Notes: a model not told the origin generated them from the letters alone. A stretch of 6,974 nucleotides of DNA from an uncultured Eisenbergiella sp. (GCA_948960675.1 CARDPF010000171.1:1-6974); one strand, 5' to 3'. Numbered from the stretch's first letter, positions 1 to 6,466 are shown. Translations and numbers: made by a program.

Positions 1-31
1 CACAGAGAATGACGTAATGGGAAAAGGGCTG

Positions 32-59
32 CCGCTCTATCCGATTGAGCGGTGTTTTT
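32..59 (+). terminator. Intrinsic terminator for an unseen upstream rightward gene
   Basis: The arms CCGCTC (32-37) and GAGCGG (47-52) form a 6-bp GC-rich stem. Its 9-nt loop can pair a little further (AT/AT around CCG). Two bases later comes a run of five T (55-59). This is the standard intrinsic terminator layout on the plus strand. It lies inside the two-hairpin element, so the element may serve as a mobile or reused transcription stop. Confidence 0.55.
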
Positions 60-68
60 GCGGGTTCC

Positions 69-119
69 AAGGTCAAAAATCCTCTTGCAAGCAAGCTTAC
101 ATGGGATTTTCGACCTTTT
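69..119. repeat. Long imperfect inverted repeat (hairpin)
   Basis: The left arm at 69-82 (AAGGTCAAAAATCC) pairs with the right arm at 104-117 (GGATTTTCGACCTT) over 14 positions with a single A/C mismatch, leaving a 21-nt loop. Only four T (116-119) follow, and two of them are inside the stem, so it would be a weak terminator. As a structured RNA element or a repeat-family signature it is clear-cut. A sequence TTGACT, a possible -35 box, overlaps its right end at 118-123. Confidence 0.6.
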
Positions 120-155
120 GACTCCGGTATCCATATTTAATAATTATACTATATT
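118..155 (+). promoter_or_regulatory. Candidate promoter for the acetyltransferase/hydrolase operon
   Basis: TTGACT at 118-123 matches five of six bases of the sigma-A -35 consensus. Downstream are several -10-like hexamers: AATAAT (139-144, 15-bp spacing), TATACT (145-150, 21-bp spacing) and TATATT (150-155). None has the ideal 17-bp spacing, so the exact box is unresolved. Position fits: the region follows the upstream terminator and precedes the ribosome binding site and start at 185. An AT-rich stretch produces such matches by chance, hence the low confidence. Confidence 0.35.
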
Positions 156-171
156 ATCCCCTGAGGGTAAA
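143..171 (-). promoter_or_regulatory. Candidate leftward promoter into the two-hairpin element
   Basis: On the minus strand TTTACC (166-171) lies exactly 17 bp upstream of a perfect TATAAT (143-148). The predicted transcript would start near 136 and run left through both hairpins of the element. The -35 box matches only four of six bases, and the -10 sits in an AT-rich stretch where chance matches are common. If real, it would make a short structured RNA, divergent from the acetyltransferase operon. Confidence 0.25.
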
Positions 172-184
172 GGATGTTTATACG

Positions 185-748
185 ATGGTAAATTCCAATT
201 CAGATACTTGTCCGGTACATACCAATTCAATACTGCCTTCCGGTTCCCCATCCCACCTTCCGCCCGCTTTACCGGCTGCCCCGCTGGATATTTTATCTGC
301 CAATATCCGGCTCCGCCGTTTTTCCCCAAAAGATGCCCCTGCCCTATACCGGGTTCTTTCCGACCCGGAGGTCATGCAATATATAGAACCCCCCTTTTCC
401 CTGACGCAAACGGAAACTTTCCTGCGGGAATACGGGCTGAAAGAGCCTCCCTTGGTCTATGCGCTTGCCCTGTCCGATTCCGACACCGTGATCGGGCATG
501 CCATTTTCCACCCCTATGATGCTTCCTCCTATGAAATCGGCTGGATTATCGGCCATGCCCACTGGAATTTGGGGATAGCCAGCGCGGTGACGCAGCTGCT
601 GCTTTCACATGCCAAAATGCTGGGAATCGCACAGCTGGTGCTGGAATGCTCCCCCAAGCAGCATGCCACAATCCATATTGCCCAAAAGTTCGGTTTTTCC
701 CCAACCGAACCCGCCAAAGAACTGCTGGTGTTCCGGAAAAACCTGTAA
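185..748 (+). CDS. GNAT-family N-acetyltransferase, RimJ/RimL-like
   Basis: This 187-residue protein probably transfers an acetyl group from acetyl-CoA to an amine; the substrate is unknown. After a poorly ordered Pro/Ser-rich N-terminus of about 36 residues, the GNAT fold begins with the strand IRLRRFSPKDAPALY (41-55). The central strand EIGWII (117-122) leads into the acetyl-CoA loop and helix HWNLGIASAVTQLLLSHA (126-143), with Gly130 and Ala132 at the usual G-x-G/A positions. The last part, ECSPKQHATIHIAQKFGF (154-171), is the typical RimJ/RimL ending, where the common Asn and Ser positions are replaced by His and Ile. The chosen start has AAAGGA about 9 nt upstream. The hydrolase gene follows 48 bp downstream on the same strand. 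Length is normal for the family. The family call is secure and the substrate is not. Confidence 0.88.
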   Translation: MVNSNSDTCPVHTNSILPSGSPSHLPPALPAAPLDILSANIRLRRFSPKDAPALYRVLSDPEVMQYIEPPFSLTQTETFLREYGLKEPPLVYALALSDSDTVIGHAIFHPYDASSYEIGWIIGHAHWNLGIASAVTQLLLSHAKMLGIAQLVLECSPKQHATIHIAQKFGFSPTEPAKELLVFRKNL

Positions 749-796
749 CCAGTCATTGCAGGTTTTCGGACTTGCCTATCAGAAAGGAGCATACCG

Positions 797-1678
797 ATGC
801 AAACACTCAAAATTGCCCTGTTACAGATCGCCCCCGGCTCTTCCCTGCAGGAAAACCTGGACAAGGGAATCCGGTATTGCCGGATGGCAAAAGAAAAAGA
901 AGCCGATATCGCGCTGTTCCCCGAAATGTGGAGCAACGGATACCGGCTCTATGACCGTCCTGTAGAAGACTGGATGGCGGAAGCCATCCAGGCCGACAGC
1001 ACATTTGTCCGCACCTTTGGCCTGCTTGCACGGGAACTGGACATGGCTGTCGGCATTACGCTTTTGGAACGCTGTGGGGACGATTACCGCAATACCCTTA
1101 TCCTTTTTGACCGCTTCGGAAAGCAGAAGCTGGCCTACGCCAAGGTACATACCTGTGATTTTGACGTAGAGCGCAACCTGACGCCCGGCGACGACTTTTA
1201 TGTGACCGATCTGGATACGGCCTGCGGCCCGGTCAGGGTCGGCGCGATGATCTGTTATGACCGGGAGTTTCCCGAAAGCGCAAGGATCCTGATGCTCCAA
1301 GGAGCGGAACTGCTCCTCGTCCCCAACGCCTGCCCCATGGAGATCAACCGGCTTTCCCAGCTTCGTGCCAGGGCTTTTGAAAACATGCTGGCCGTGGCCA
1401 CCTGCAATTATCCCGCCACCGTTCCCGACTGCAACGGAGGCTCCAGCGTTTTTGACGGGGTTGCCTACCTTCCCGGTCTGCCCTCCTCCCGGGATACCTG
1501 TATCCTGCAGGCAGGCGAGGCCGAAGGCCTCTATGTCGCAGCGCTTGATTTGGGGCAGCTGCGGTCTTACCGGGCCGCCGAAGTCCACGGCAACGCCTAC
1601 CGGCATCCGAAAAAATATGCCCTTTTGACCAAAACACAAATTGCCCCGCCCTTTATTCGGAAAGATTACCGGGCCTAA
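797..1678 (+). CDS. Carbon-nitrogen hydrolase (nitrilase superfamily)
   Basis: This 293-residue cytoplasmic enzyme probably hydrolyses a non-peptide C-N bond, in an amide, carbamoyl or similar compound. The full catalytic triad is visible: Glu43 in ALFPEMWSNGY, Lys116 in YAKVHTCDFDVE, and the nucleophile Cys153 in GAMICYDREFPE. Glu125 may be the second conserved glutamate. The C-terminal stretch from EGLYVAALDL to HGNAYRHPKKY matches the usual end of the family, and length is typical. AGAAAGGAG at 781-789 lies 7 nt before the start and fixes it. The gene forms an operon with the acetyltransferase upstream. Its last 26 bp overlap the end of the convergent LysM gene, and a likely terminator follows at 1717-1762. 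The sequence most resembles N-carbamoyl-amino-acid or omega-amidase-type members, but the substrate cannot be assigned. Confidence 0.93.
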   Translation: MQTLKIALLQIAPGSSLQENLDKGIRYCRMAKEKEADIALFPEMWSNGYRLYDRPVEDWMAEAIQADSTFVRTFGLLARELDMAVGITLLERCGDDYRNTLILFDRFGKQKLAYAKVHTCDFDVERNLTPGDDFYVTDLDTACGPVRVGAMICYDREFPESARILMLQGAELLLVPNACPMEINRLSQLRARAFENMLAVATCNYPATVPDCNGGSSVFDGVAYLPGLPSSRDTCILQAGEAEGLYVAALDLGQLRSYRAAEVHGNAYRHPKKYALLTKTQIAPPFIRKDYRA

Positions 1679-3188
1679 ATGTGGTAATGCCCTGTTCCCG
1701 GCAGGTGCGTTCCCACAAAGCGCCGTCCAGCAAATCCACATATTCCTGTAGCGGCGCTTTTTCTACCGTGCATTTTGACAGGCTGCCCAGCCTGCCGGGC
1801 AGCTTTAGGGCCTTTGCACCAGAGCCTGTCTGAACCTCCAGTTCCTCAAGCACCGTCAGGTTTTCTAAGGGGGATAGGTCGGTGATGTCCCCGATCTGGA
1901 TCCGCAGCGCATACAGTCCCCCAAAGCGGGCGATATCCTCCACCAGCGCGTCCCCGCTTCCGATTTGGCCAAAGTCCGTCTCATACCGCACCCCGTTTAT
2001 ACTGCAAAAGTCATATCCGGCGCTTTCCACCACCTCCAAAGTCTCAACCTGCATAAGGTCACTGAGAAAAACATCCCCTTCAATTTGCAGCGCTTCCCGC
2101 ACTACCGCCAAGAGCACCGGTTCCTTCCACTCCACAACCGCATCGGCCTCCAGGGCCTCCGGCTCTTTTTTGATTCTCCAGTCTTTGCCGTTCGCCTGTT
2201 CCCACGCCAGCACAAAAGGGTTGTGAAGCATCGGGTATTCCCACACCTCCATGCCCCTATACTGCGACGTATTCTCCCCAAAGCCTATATGCCTTTCTTC
2301 TTCGTATTCCTCATATGTGGCCGCCGTGTACAGGGTCAGCCTGCCGATATCCGGTAAAAACCCCTGCGTCTGGATTCCGATGAACTCCATGAGGTTTTTT
2401 GCCCCAAACCGGTAGGCGGCGCTCACCTTCCGCCTTTCGCCCCCCTCGTCCGTAAAGCTGCAGCACATAAAATACACCTCATTGTCGTCCCGCAGCCTGT
2501 ATTTTTCAAAAGAAAGCTCCTCCAGCCGTTCCCCGAATACCGTTTGCGCGGTTTTTTCCATGCTGGCGCACACCTGATCCCAGTCCCCAGACCAGGCGTT
2601 CTCCCCCAGAAGATTGTCCTCCACGCCCCACAGAATCCGTCCCCTGCGGTCCTCCCCCATAAACGTGCTCAAACGCGCGTCCAGGCTGCAGGTACCCATT
2701 GCCCATCGCTCCGGCGTCTCAAAGCGGAATGCGCCCGCATCCTCCAGATAGTACTTTTTTCTTTTTTGTAAAAAGGGAACCTGCATGTAAACTTCCCTGT
2801 CTGGCATTTGCAAAACCTGTCCGGGCAGGAGCAGGCCCGGATTTTCCAGGTGATTGCAGGCGGCGATATCCCGCCATTTTCCGCCGTCCTCGTAGCTGCT
2901 TTGGGCAATGCCCCAGAGACATTCCCCTTTTTGGATCTCATGCTCCGGCATCTCAACAAAAAGCGGCAAATAGTCTTCCCGTTTCCCAAGCGGACGCGCC
3001 AGCAGCGCATAATCTCCCGGCAGTTCCTCCTGCCCTGCATTCTCCTCCCCCAAAATATCCCCGCTTTGGGCGGCAAATACCACCGGTGCGCCTTCCCCGG
3101 CCCGCAAATGCGCAAACGCCAGTGCTGCAAAACCTCCCAGAAGCACAAGACCTGTTACCTTGCCGCTCATTTTCAGTCGAATACCCAT
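1653..3188 (-). CDS. Exported LysM and leucine-rich-repeat protein
   Basis: This 511-residue envelope protein is of unknown role. Its N-terminus has basic residues, then a hydrophobic run (about 10-26, VTGLVLLGGFAALAFA) with a possible signal-peptidase site after AFA; it could instead stay as an anchor. A LysM domain spans about 83-130 (HEIQKGECLWGIA to LLPGQVLQMPD), and such domains usually bind the glycan of peptidoglycan. A central alpha/beta region (about 150-310, beginning FRFETPERW) has no clear family; its layout recalls PsbP/Mog1-type folds, which is only a suggestion. About 355-475 resembles internalin-type leucine-rich repeats, including ITDLSPLENLTVLEELEV (435-452). The start at 3188 was preferred over the ATG at 3233 because GGAGGGAG lies 6 nt upstream. 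The frame overlaps the stop of the upstream gene by 16 bp, suggesting translational coupling. The 3' end overlaps the convergent hydrolase by 26 bp. Confidence 0.88.
   Translation of the reverse strand: MGIRLKMSGKVTGLVLLGGFAALAFAHLRAGEGAPVVFAAQSGDILGEENAGQEELPGDYALLARPLGKREDYLPLFVEMPEHEIQKGECLWGIAQSSYEDGGKWRDIAACNHLENPGLLLPGQVLQMPDREVYMQVPFLQKRKKYYLEDAGAFRFETPERWAMGTCSLDARLSTFMGEDRRGRILWGVEDNLLGENAWSGDWDQVCASMEKTAQTVFGERLEELSFEKYRLRDDNEVYFMCCSFTDEGGERRKVSAAYRFGAKNLMEFIGIQTQGFLPDIGRLTLYTAATYEEYEEERHIGFGENTSQYRGMEVWEYPMLHNPFVLAWEQANGKDWRIKKEPEALEADAVVEWKEPVLLAVVREALQIEGDVFLSDLMQVETLEVVESAGYDFCSINGVRYETDFGQIGSGDALVEDIARFGGLYALRIQIGDITDLSPLENLTVLEELEVQTGSGAKALKLPGRLGSLSKCTVEKAPLQEYVDLLDGALWERTCREQGITTFRPGNLSE
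1717..1762 (+). terminator. Likely terminator of the hydrolase operon, inside the convergent gene
   Basis: A perfect 9-bp inverted repeat, AAAGCGCCG (1717-1725) and CGGCGCTTT (1752-1760), is followed by two more T, giving five T in a row (1758-1762). The loop is long at 26 nt, but inner CAG/CTG pairs (1728-1730 with 1746-1748) can shorten it. It lies 39 bp after the hydrolase stop, the expected place for a terminator. It also encodes residues near the C-terminus of the LysM protein on the opposite strand. Read leftwards the T run is poor, so it should act mainly on the plus strand. Confidence 0.5.
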
Positions 3189-5398
3189 GACGCACTCCCT
3201 CCGTTTGCCTGTTCTCCCGCTTCTGCCATCCAAACCGCCTGATCGGTAATCTGCCGCATTTCTTCGTTTTCCCGGACAAACAGCTTTCCGGTCCTGCCCT
3301 TTTTAGTCCCGGATTCCTCTTCCGTTTCCCCTTGATCCTCTGTAGCATATTGCAGCATCCAAACGTTGTCCGTCCCGTAAAAGGCATACGCGTAGATATC
3401 CTTTTCCAGTTCCCGCGCACCGCCGTCCCGGCACAACACCAGCGTATGCAGCTTCTCTTCCTCCGAAAACGCAGAGCGCCCCAGCCCCAGTTCCGTATAG
3501 GCCTTACGCAATGCGGCCTGTGGGCGCACCGGGATCTGCCCTTTTGCTTCGTCAGCAGGCCGCAGCCCTTCGGCCAGCAGTAAAACGGCATCCGAACGTT
3601 GGGACTGTACCAGACTGTCCAGGGAAATGTCCGCCGCCTCTGCAACCGGCCCCTCCAGTCCTGTCCGGTACAAACTCACATATCCTTCCAACCCCTTGTT
3701 GCGGCAATAATACACCTCACTGCCATACACCCTGGTCTCATCCGCAAACTCCACTACCTTTTGGCAGTTCCCGTCCCCGCCCAGGGCGTAACGGTTTTCC
3801 AGATACCCGTAATAATAATGGTGTCCAAAGCCTCTATAGTCCGCTTCCATTTCGGGACTTTGGTATTGCATCAGGTACAGCTGCTTCCCGTCCGCACTGT
3901 ATTCCGTTCCGAACACCCTTCCGGGCTTTACCTGTTCCAACGGGCGGATCCCGTTTTGGGTCACGATGTAGGAAGAGGTTCTGCTTTCAATCGCCTCCCG
4001 CTCCCAGCATTCCTCCAGCGCCCAGGCCAACGCCTGCCGGACATAATCCTCCCCGTAATTGTCCAGATAATAGTCATAAGTATGCAGTACGTCGCCCGGC
4101 AGGCTGTTCCCCAAAAGCTGTGACAGGGGAATCTTTTCAAAGGTGTCTGCAGGCATCATTTCCATATAATATACGTCCCTTGGGTTTCCGGCTTCATTCA
4201 CCGAGGGGCCTGTCACCACATACCCCCTGGTCTGTGCCACCGTTTCCGGCAGGGAACCGGTAAAATCAATCACCTTTATATCCATGAGAAGGGGATAATA
4301 CTCCAGCCTGGCCTTCCCCAGCAAATCCCACAGCTTTTTGGCATCCGCGTCATCCGGGGCAGCGTCAAACCGGATCCAGTCCTCGTACCGGGTATCCTCC
4401 TCGGTCTCCAGCAGCATCAGCCGGCTGCCTTCCTCCCCCAGTGCGCCCGCGTATATTTCCTTGGCAGTCCCGGCCAGCAACTCCTGCTCCTTCCCGTCCT
4501 GCAGGACGTAAACCGTACCCTCCCGTGCAAACAACAGCTTTCCCTCTACGTCGTTTCGGTACAAAACCGCATCCACGCCCTCCGCCAAAAGCTGCGCCTC
4601 CTCCCCCGGCGCACAACCATACAGGCTGTCGTCCATTCCGTAAAAGGTGACATATTCCCCGCCCCGTAACACCCGGAAGGGTTCCTCCAGCCTGCCGTTG
4701 ATTTCCCCGATCTCCCAATGGGCTTCCCCGTCGTAATAATACAGCACACAGCGGGCGTAGGGCGCGTCCTTTTCCTGCGGACTTTCCTCCCGGACTGCCT
4801 TACAATACCAGACCGCCCCCTTTTCATCCAGCCGGTAAAAAAGGACGTCTTCCGCAATCTTCTCCCTTATCGGTACATCGGCAGGCCGCTGCCGGTATAG
4901 GTCATAGCCAAAAATGCGGACCTTGGGCCAGTCCTCCCATTCCCCGGGCGGCGTATACGTAAGCGCCTCTTTGCGCTCCTTTTTTCCCCTCTGCATCCTA
5001 AGCCGTATCCACCGCATATCCGACGGAAAATAAAAGGTCTGGTCAGGCGCTTCCCACACCGTTCCCTGCAGGGCCTTTTCTTCATTGTCGATCCATTGGT
5101 TTTTACCTTCATCCCATTCCTGCCAGTATTCCCAGGCTTCCCAGTAGGGAAGATCCCCTGCTCCCTCCAAGGCAAACGCCCTGTCCGCCAATAGAACCGG
5201 CTCCTTCTCCCCTTCCTTCCATGCATACAGCCGGTTCTGGCTGTCCGTATAGGCGAAAAAGTCTGTAACCTCCGCCGAAGGCGTCTCCTTTGTGCCATCC
5301 CCTTCCGAAAAAAGCAGTACCCCCGCCAGCAGGCAAAAAACCGCCCCTATTGCGGCGGTTTTTCCTACCCATTTTGATTTATCAATCTTCTTCCACAT
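3173..5398 (-). CDS. Large membrane-anchored or secreted protein with beta-propeller-like repeats
   Basis: This 741-residue protein belongs to no family I can name with confidence. Basic residues (KKIDKSKW) precede one hydrophobic segment at about 14-30 (TAAIGAVFCLLAGVLLF). No lipobox is apparent, so it is a signal anchor or an uncleaved or cleaved signal peptide. The rest is acidic and rich in Trp and Tyr, with recurring units of the form strand, turn with Gly/Asp, LY strand, then a GEE-x-x-LL strand: about 47-77, 186-203, 217-235, 248-282, 286-312 and again from 556 to 683. This is how six- to eight-bladed propellers of the TolB or DUF5050 sort look, although a long less regular part (about 340-540) interrupts them. 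The start has AAAAGGATGA about 5 nt upstream. The reductase gene ends 39 bp before it and the LysM gene overlaps its stop. A terminator-shaped hairpin lies within codons 13-22. Confidence 0.85.
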   Translation of the reverse strand: MWKKIDKSKWVGKTAAIGAVFCLLAGVLLFSEGDGTKETPSAEVTDFFAYTDSQNRLYAWKEGEKEPVLLADRAFALEGAGDLPYWEAWEYWQEWDEGKNQWIDNEEKALQGTVWEAPDQTFYFPSDMRWIRLRMQRGKKERKEALTYTPPGEWEDWPKVRIFGYDLYRQRPADVPIREKIAEDVLFYRLDEKGAVWYCKAVREESPQEKDAPYARCVLYYYDGEAHWEIGEINGRLEEPFRVLRGGEYVTFYGMDDSLYGCAPGEEAQLLAEGVDAVLYRNDVEGKLLFAREGTVYVLQDGKEQELLAGTAKEIYAGALGEEGSRLMLLETEEDTRYEDWIRFDAAPDDADAKKLWDLLGKARLEYYPLLMDIKVIDFTGSLPETVAQTRGYVVTGPSVNEAGNPRDVYYMEMMPADTFEKIPLSQLLGNSLPGDVLHTYDYYLDNYGEDYVRQALAWALEECWEREAIESRTSSYIVTQNGIRPLEQVKPGRVFGTEYSADGKQLYLMQYQSPEMEADYRGFGHHYYYGYLENRYALGGDGNCQKVVEFADETRVYGSEVYYCRNKGLEGYVSLYRTGLEGPVAEAADISLDSLVQSQRSDAVLLLAEGLRPADEAKGQIPVRPQAALRKAYTELGLGRSAFSEEEKLHTLVLCRDGGARELEKDIYAYAFYGTDNVWMLQYATEDQGETEEESGTKKGRTGKLFVRENEEMRQITDQAVWMAEAGEQANGGSASWVFD
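3195..3202 (-). promoter_or_regulatory. Ribosome binding site that sets the start of the LysM gene
   Basis: GGAGGGAG on the minus strand lies 6 nt before the ATG at 3186-3188. It sits inside the last codons of the upstream 741-residue gene, so ribosomes finishing that gene would arrive at it. The in-frame ATG at 3233 has no such site. A third in-frame ATG at 3168-3170, 2 nt past the upstream stop, also lacks a good site. Confidence 0.7.
5335..5363 (-). terminator. Terminator-shaped hairpin inside the start of the 741-residue gene
   Basis: On the leftward transcript AAAAACCGCC (5363-5354) pairs perfectly with GGCGGTTTTT (5345-5336), with an 8-nt loop and six T at the end. This is the A-tract, GC-stem, T-tract form of an intrinsic terminator. 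It lies 36-64 nt past the start codon and codes for the start of the membrane segment, around KTAAIGAVF. The shape is read directly. Whether it stops transcription when ribosomes lag is inference. The near-symmetric form could also work on the plus strand. Confidence 0.45.
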
Positions 5399-5437
5399 TT
5401 TTTCATCCTTTTGGGCAGTTCAGGCCGCAATGTCATT

Positions 5438-6430
5438 CTATCCGTTACAAACCGCCTCAATCCCATCCAGTTCCTCCTGCGTAAAGGCAAGAGCATCCAC
5501 CATTTTTACGTTTTCCAATACCTGCGAAGGTCTGGAGGCGCCGATCAGGACGCTTGTCACCTCACCGTCCCGCAATATCCAGGAAAGGGCCATCTGCGCC
5601 AGCGACTGTCCCCTTTCGGCTGCGATCTTCCCCAGTGCACGGATTTTTTCCAAACGCTCGGCTGTAACGGCACTCTCCTTGAGGAAACGCCCGTCCGTCT
5701 TGATCCTGCTGTCCGCCGGAATCCCGTTCAAATACCTGTCGGTTAAAAGCCCCTGCTCCAACGGACAAAACGCAATAATCCCGCACCCGTTTGCCGCCGC
5801 AAAGCTTTTGAGCCCGTCCTTCTCAATCCCCCTGTCAAACAGGGAATATTTGCGCTGGTTGATGATAAAGGGCGTTTTTTGTTCCCGCAAAATCTCCATT
5901 GCCGCCTGTGTTTCTTCCTTATTATAGTTGGAAATTCCCACATAAAGGGCCTTGCCGCTTTTCACAATGGAATCCAGCGCCAGCATCGTCTCCTGCAGGG
6001 GCGTGTTGGGATCCGGCCTGTGGTGGTAAAAAATATCCACATATTCCAGATGCATCCGCCTAAGGCTCTGGTCCAGACTGGCCGTCAGGTACTTGCGGGA
6101 ACCCCCGTCCCCGTAAGGTCCCTCCCACATCTCATAACCCGCCTTGGTGGAAATCACCAGTTCGTCCCGGTAAGGCATGAATTCTTCCCTTAAAATCCTG
6201 CCAAGATTCTCCTCCGCCGCCCCTGCAACCGGCCCGTAGTTGTTGGCCAGGTCAAAATGGGTGATTCCCGCATCAAAGGCAGTCCGGCAGATCGCTTTCA
6301 TGTTGTCATAGCTCGCATTACTGCCAAAATTGTGCCAGAATCCCAAGGAAACGGCAGGCAGCATCAGACCGCTGTTCCCGCACCTGAAATATTTCATCTG
6401 TTTATATCGGTTTTCGTTTGCCAAATACAT
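5438..6430 (-). CDS. yghZ: Aldo-keto reductase, YghZ / L-glyceraldehyde-3-phosphate reductase type
   Basis: This 330-residue cytoplasmic NADPH-dependent reductase belongs to the AKR14 type. The E. coli member reduces L-glyceraldehyde 3-phosphate and methylglyoxal and is thought to detoxify such aldehydes. The catalytic tetrad is complete: Asp60 and Tyr65 in HFDLANNYGP, Lys96 in STKAGYEMW, and His137 in DIFYHHRPDPNTP. The cofactor-binding end IGASRPSQVLEN (297-308) is present, and GLLTDRYLNGIPADSR (228-242) is a hallmark of this branch. The start at 6430 keeps the N-terminal extension YLANENRYKQMKY that matches the E. coli layout, and GGGAGGA lies 6 nt upstream. It follows the phospholipase gene by 36 bp and precedes the 741-residue gene by 39 bp. 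The subfamily is secure; the physiological substrate here is inferred. Confidence 0.93.
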   Translation of the reverse strand: MYLANENRYKQMKYFRCGNSGLMLPAVSLGFWHNFGSNASYDNMKAICRTAFDAGITHFDLANNYGPVAGAAEENLGRILREEFMPYRDELVISTKAGYEMWEGPYGDGGSRKYLTASLDQSLRRMHLEYVDIFYHHRPDPNTPLQETMLALDSIVKSGKALYVGISNYNKEETQAAMEILREQKTPFIINQRKYSLFDRGIEKDGLKSFAAANGCGIIAFCPLEQGLLTDRYLNGIPADSRIKTDGRFLKESAVTAERLEKIRALGKIAAERGQSLAQMALSWILRDGEVTSVLIGASRPSQVLENVKMVDALAFTQEELDGIEAVCNG

Positions 6431-6466
6431 CCCTTATCCTCCCTGCCGCGCAAAATGCACACTTTT

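Larger units (their letters stand above)
1..134. repeat. Probable dispersed intergenic element with two hairpins, cut by the left edge
   Basis: This gene-free stretch holds two inverted repeats back to back: 32-52 (CCGCTC / GAGCGG) and 69-117 (14-bp arms with one mismatch, 21-nt loop). Read leftwards from the ATG at 132-134, it is open without a stop for 44 codons to the window edge and gives a peptide containing FDLGTRKNTAQSDR. From memory, near-identical short peptides appear as scattered spurious ORFs in Lachnospiraceae genomes, which suggests a multicopy intergenic element and not a gene. There is no ribosome binding site before that ATG. The repeat claim rests on recall and cannot be shown from a single copy here. 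The outer boundaries are unknown, and the left one lies outside the window. Confidence 0.5.

Noticed and set aside
2..121. Rightward open frame at the left edge as the tail of an upstream gene
   Set aside because: It runs through a terminator and a long inverted repeat, and the peptide resembles nothing. An intergenic element explains it better.
52..519. 155-codon plus-strand open frame overlapping the acetyltransferase start
   Set aside because: It begins inside the two-hairpin element, overlaps the acetyltransferase in another frame, has no ribosome binding site and shows no recognisable domain.
821..1741. 306-codon open frame on the minus strand opposite the hydrolase
   Set aside because: It mirrors the hydrolase codon frame, which has an intact catalytic triad and a good ribosome binding site. 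The antisense product is Gly/Val-rich, shows no domain, and also overlaps the end of the LysM gene.
1782..1806. 7-bp GC inverted repeat (GCTGCCC / GGGCAGC) as a second terminator after the hydrolase
   Set aside because: Only three T follow, and the hairpin at 1717-1762 is closer to the stop codon and has a better T run.
3189..3233. Upstream in-frame ATG at 3233 as the start of the LysM gene
   Set aside because: It has no ribosome binding site, would lengthen the overlap with the upstream gene to 61 bp, and would place 15 polar residues before an otherwise standard signal sequence.
2699..3242. Two overlapping plus-strand open frames opposite the LysM domain region
   Set aside because: Both are low-complexity Pro/Ala/Arg-rich shadows of the LysM gene.
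3511..4263. 250-codon plus-strand open frame opposite the 741-residue gene
   Set aside because: Its Pro/Arg/Ser-rich composition is typical of a GC-rich antisense shadow. It shows no domain and conflicts with a long, coherent exported protein.
5228..5243. Short inverted repeat CAGCC / GGCTG in the 741-residue gene
   Set aside because: It has only 5 bp of stem and no T tract, which is expected by chance in this composition.
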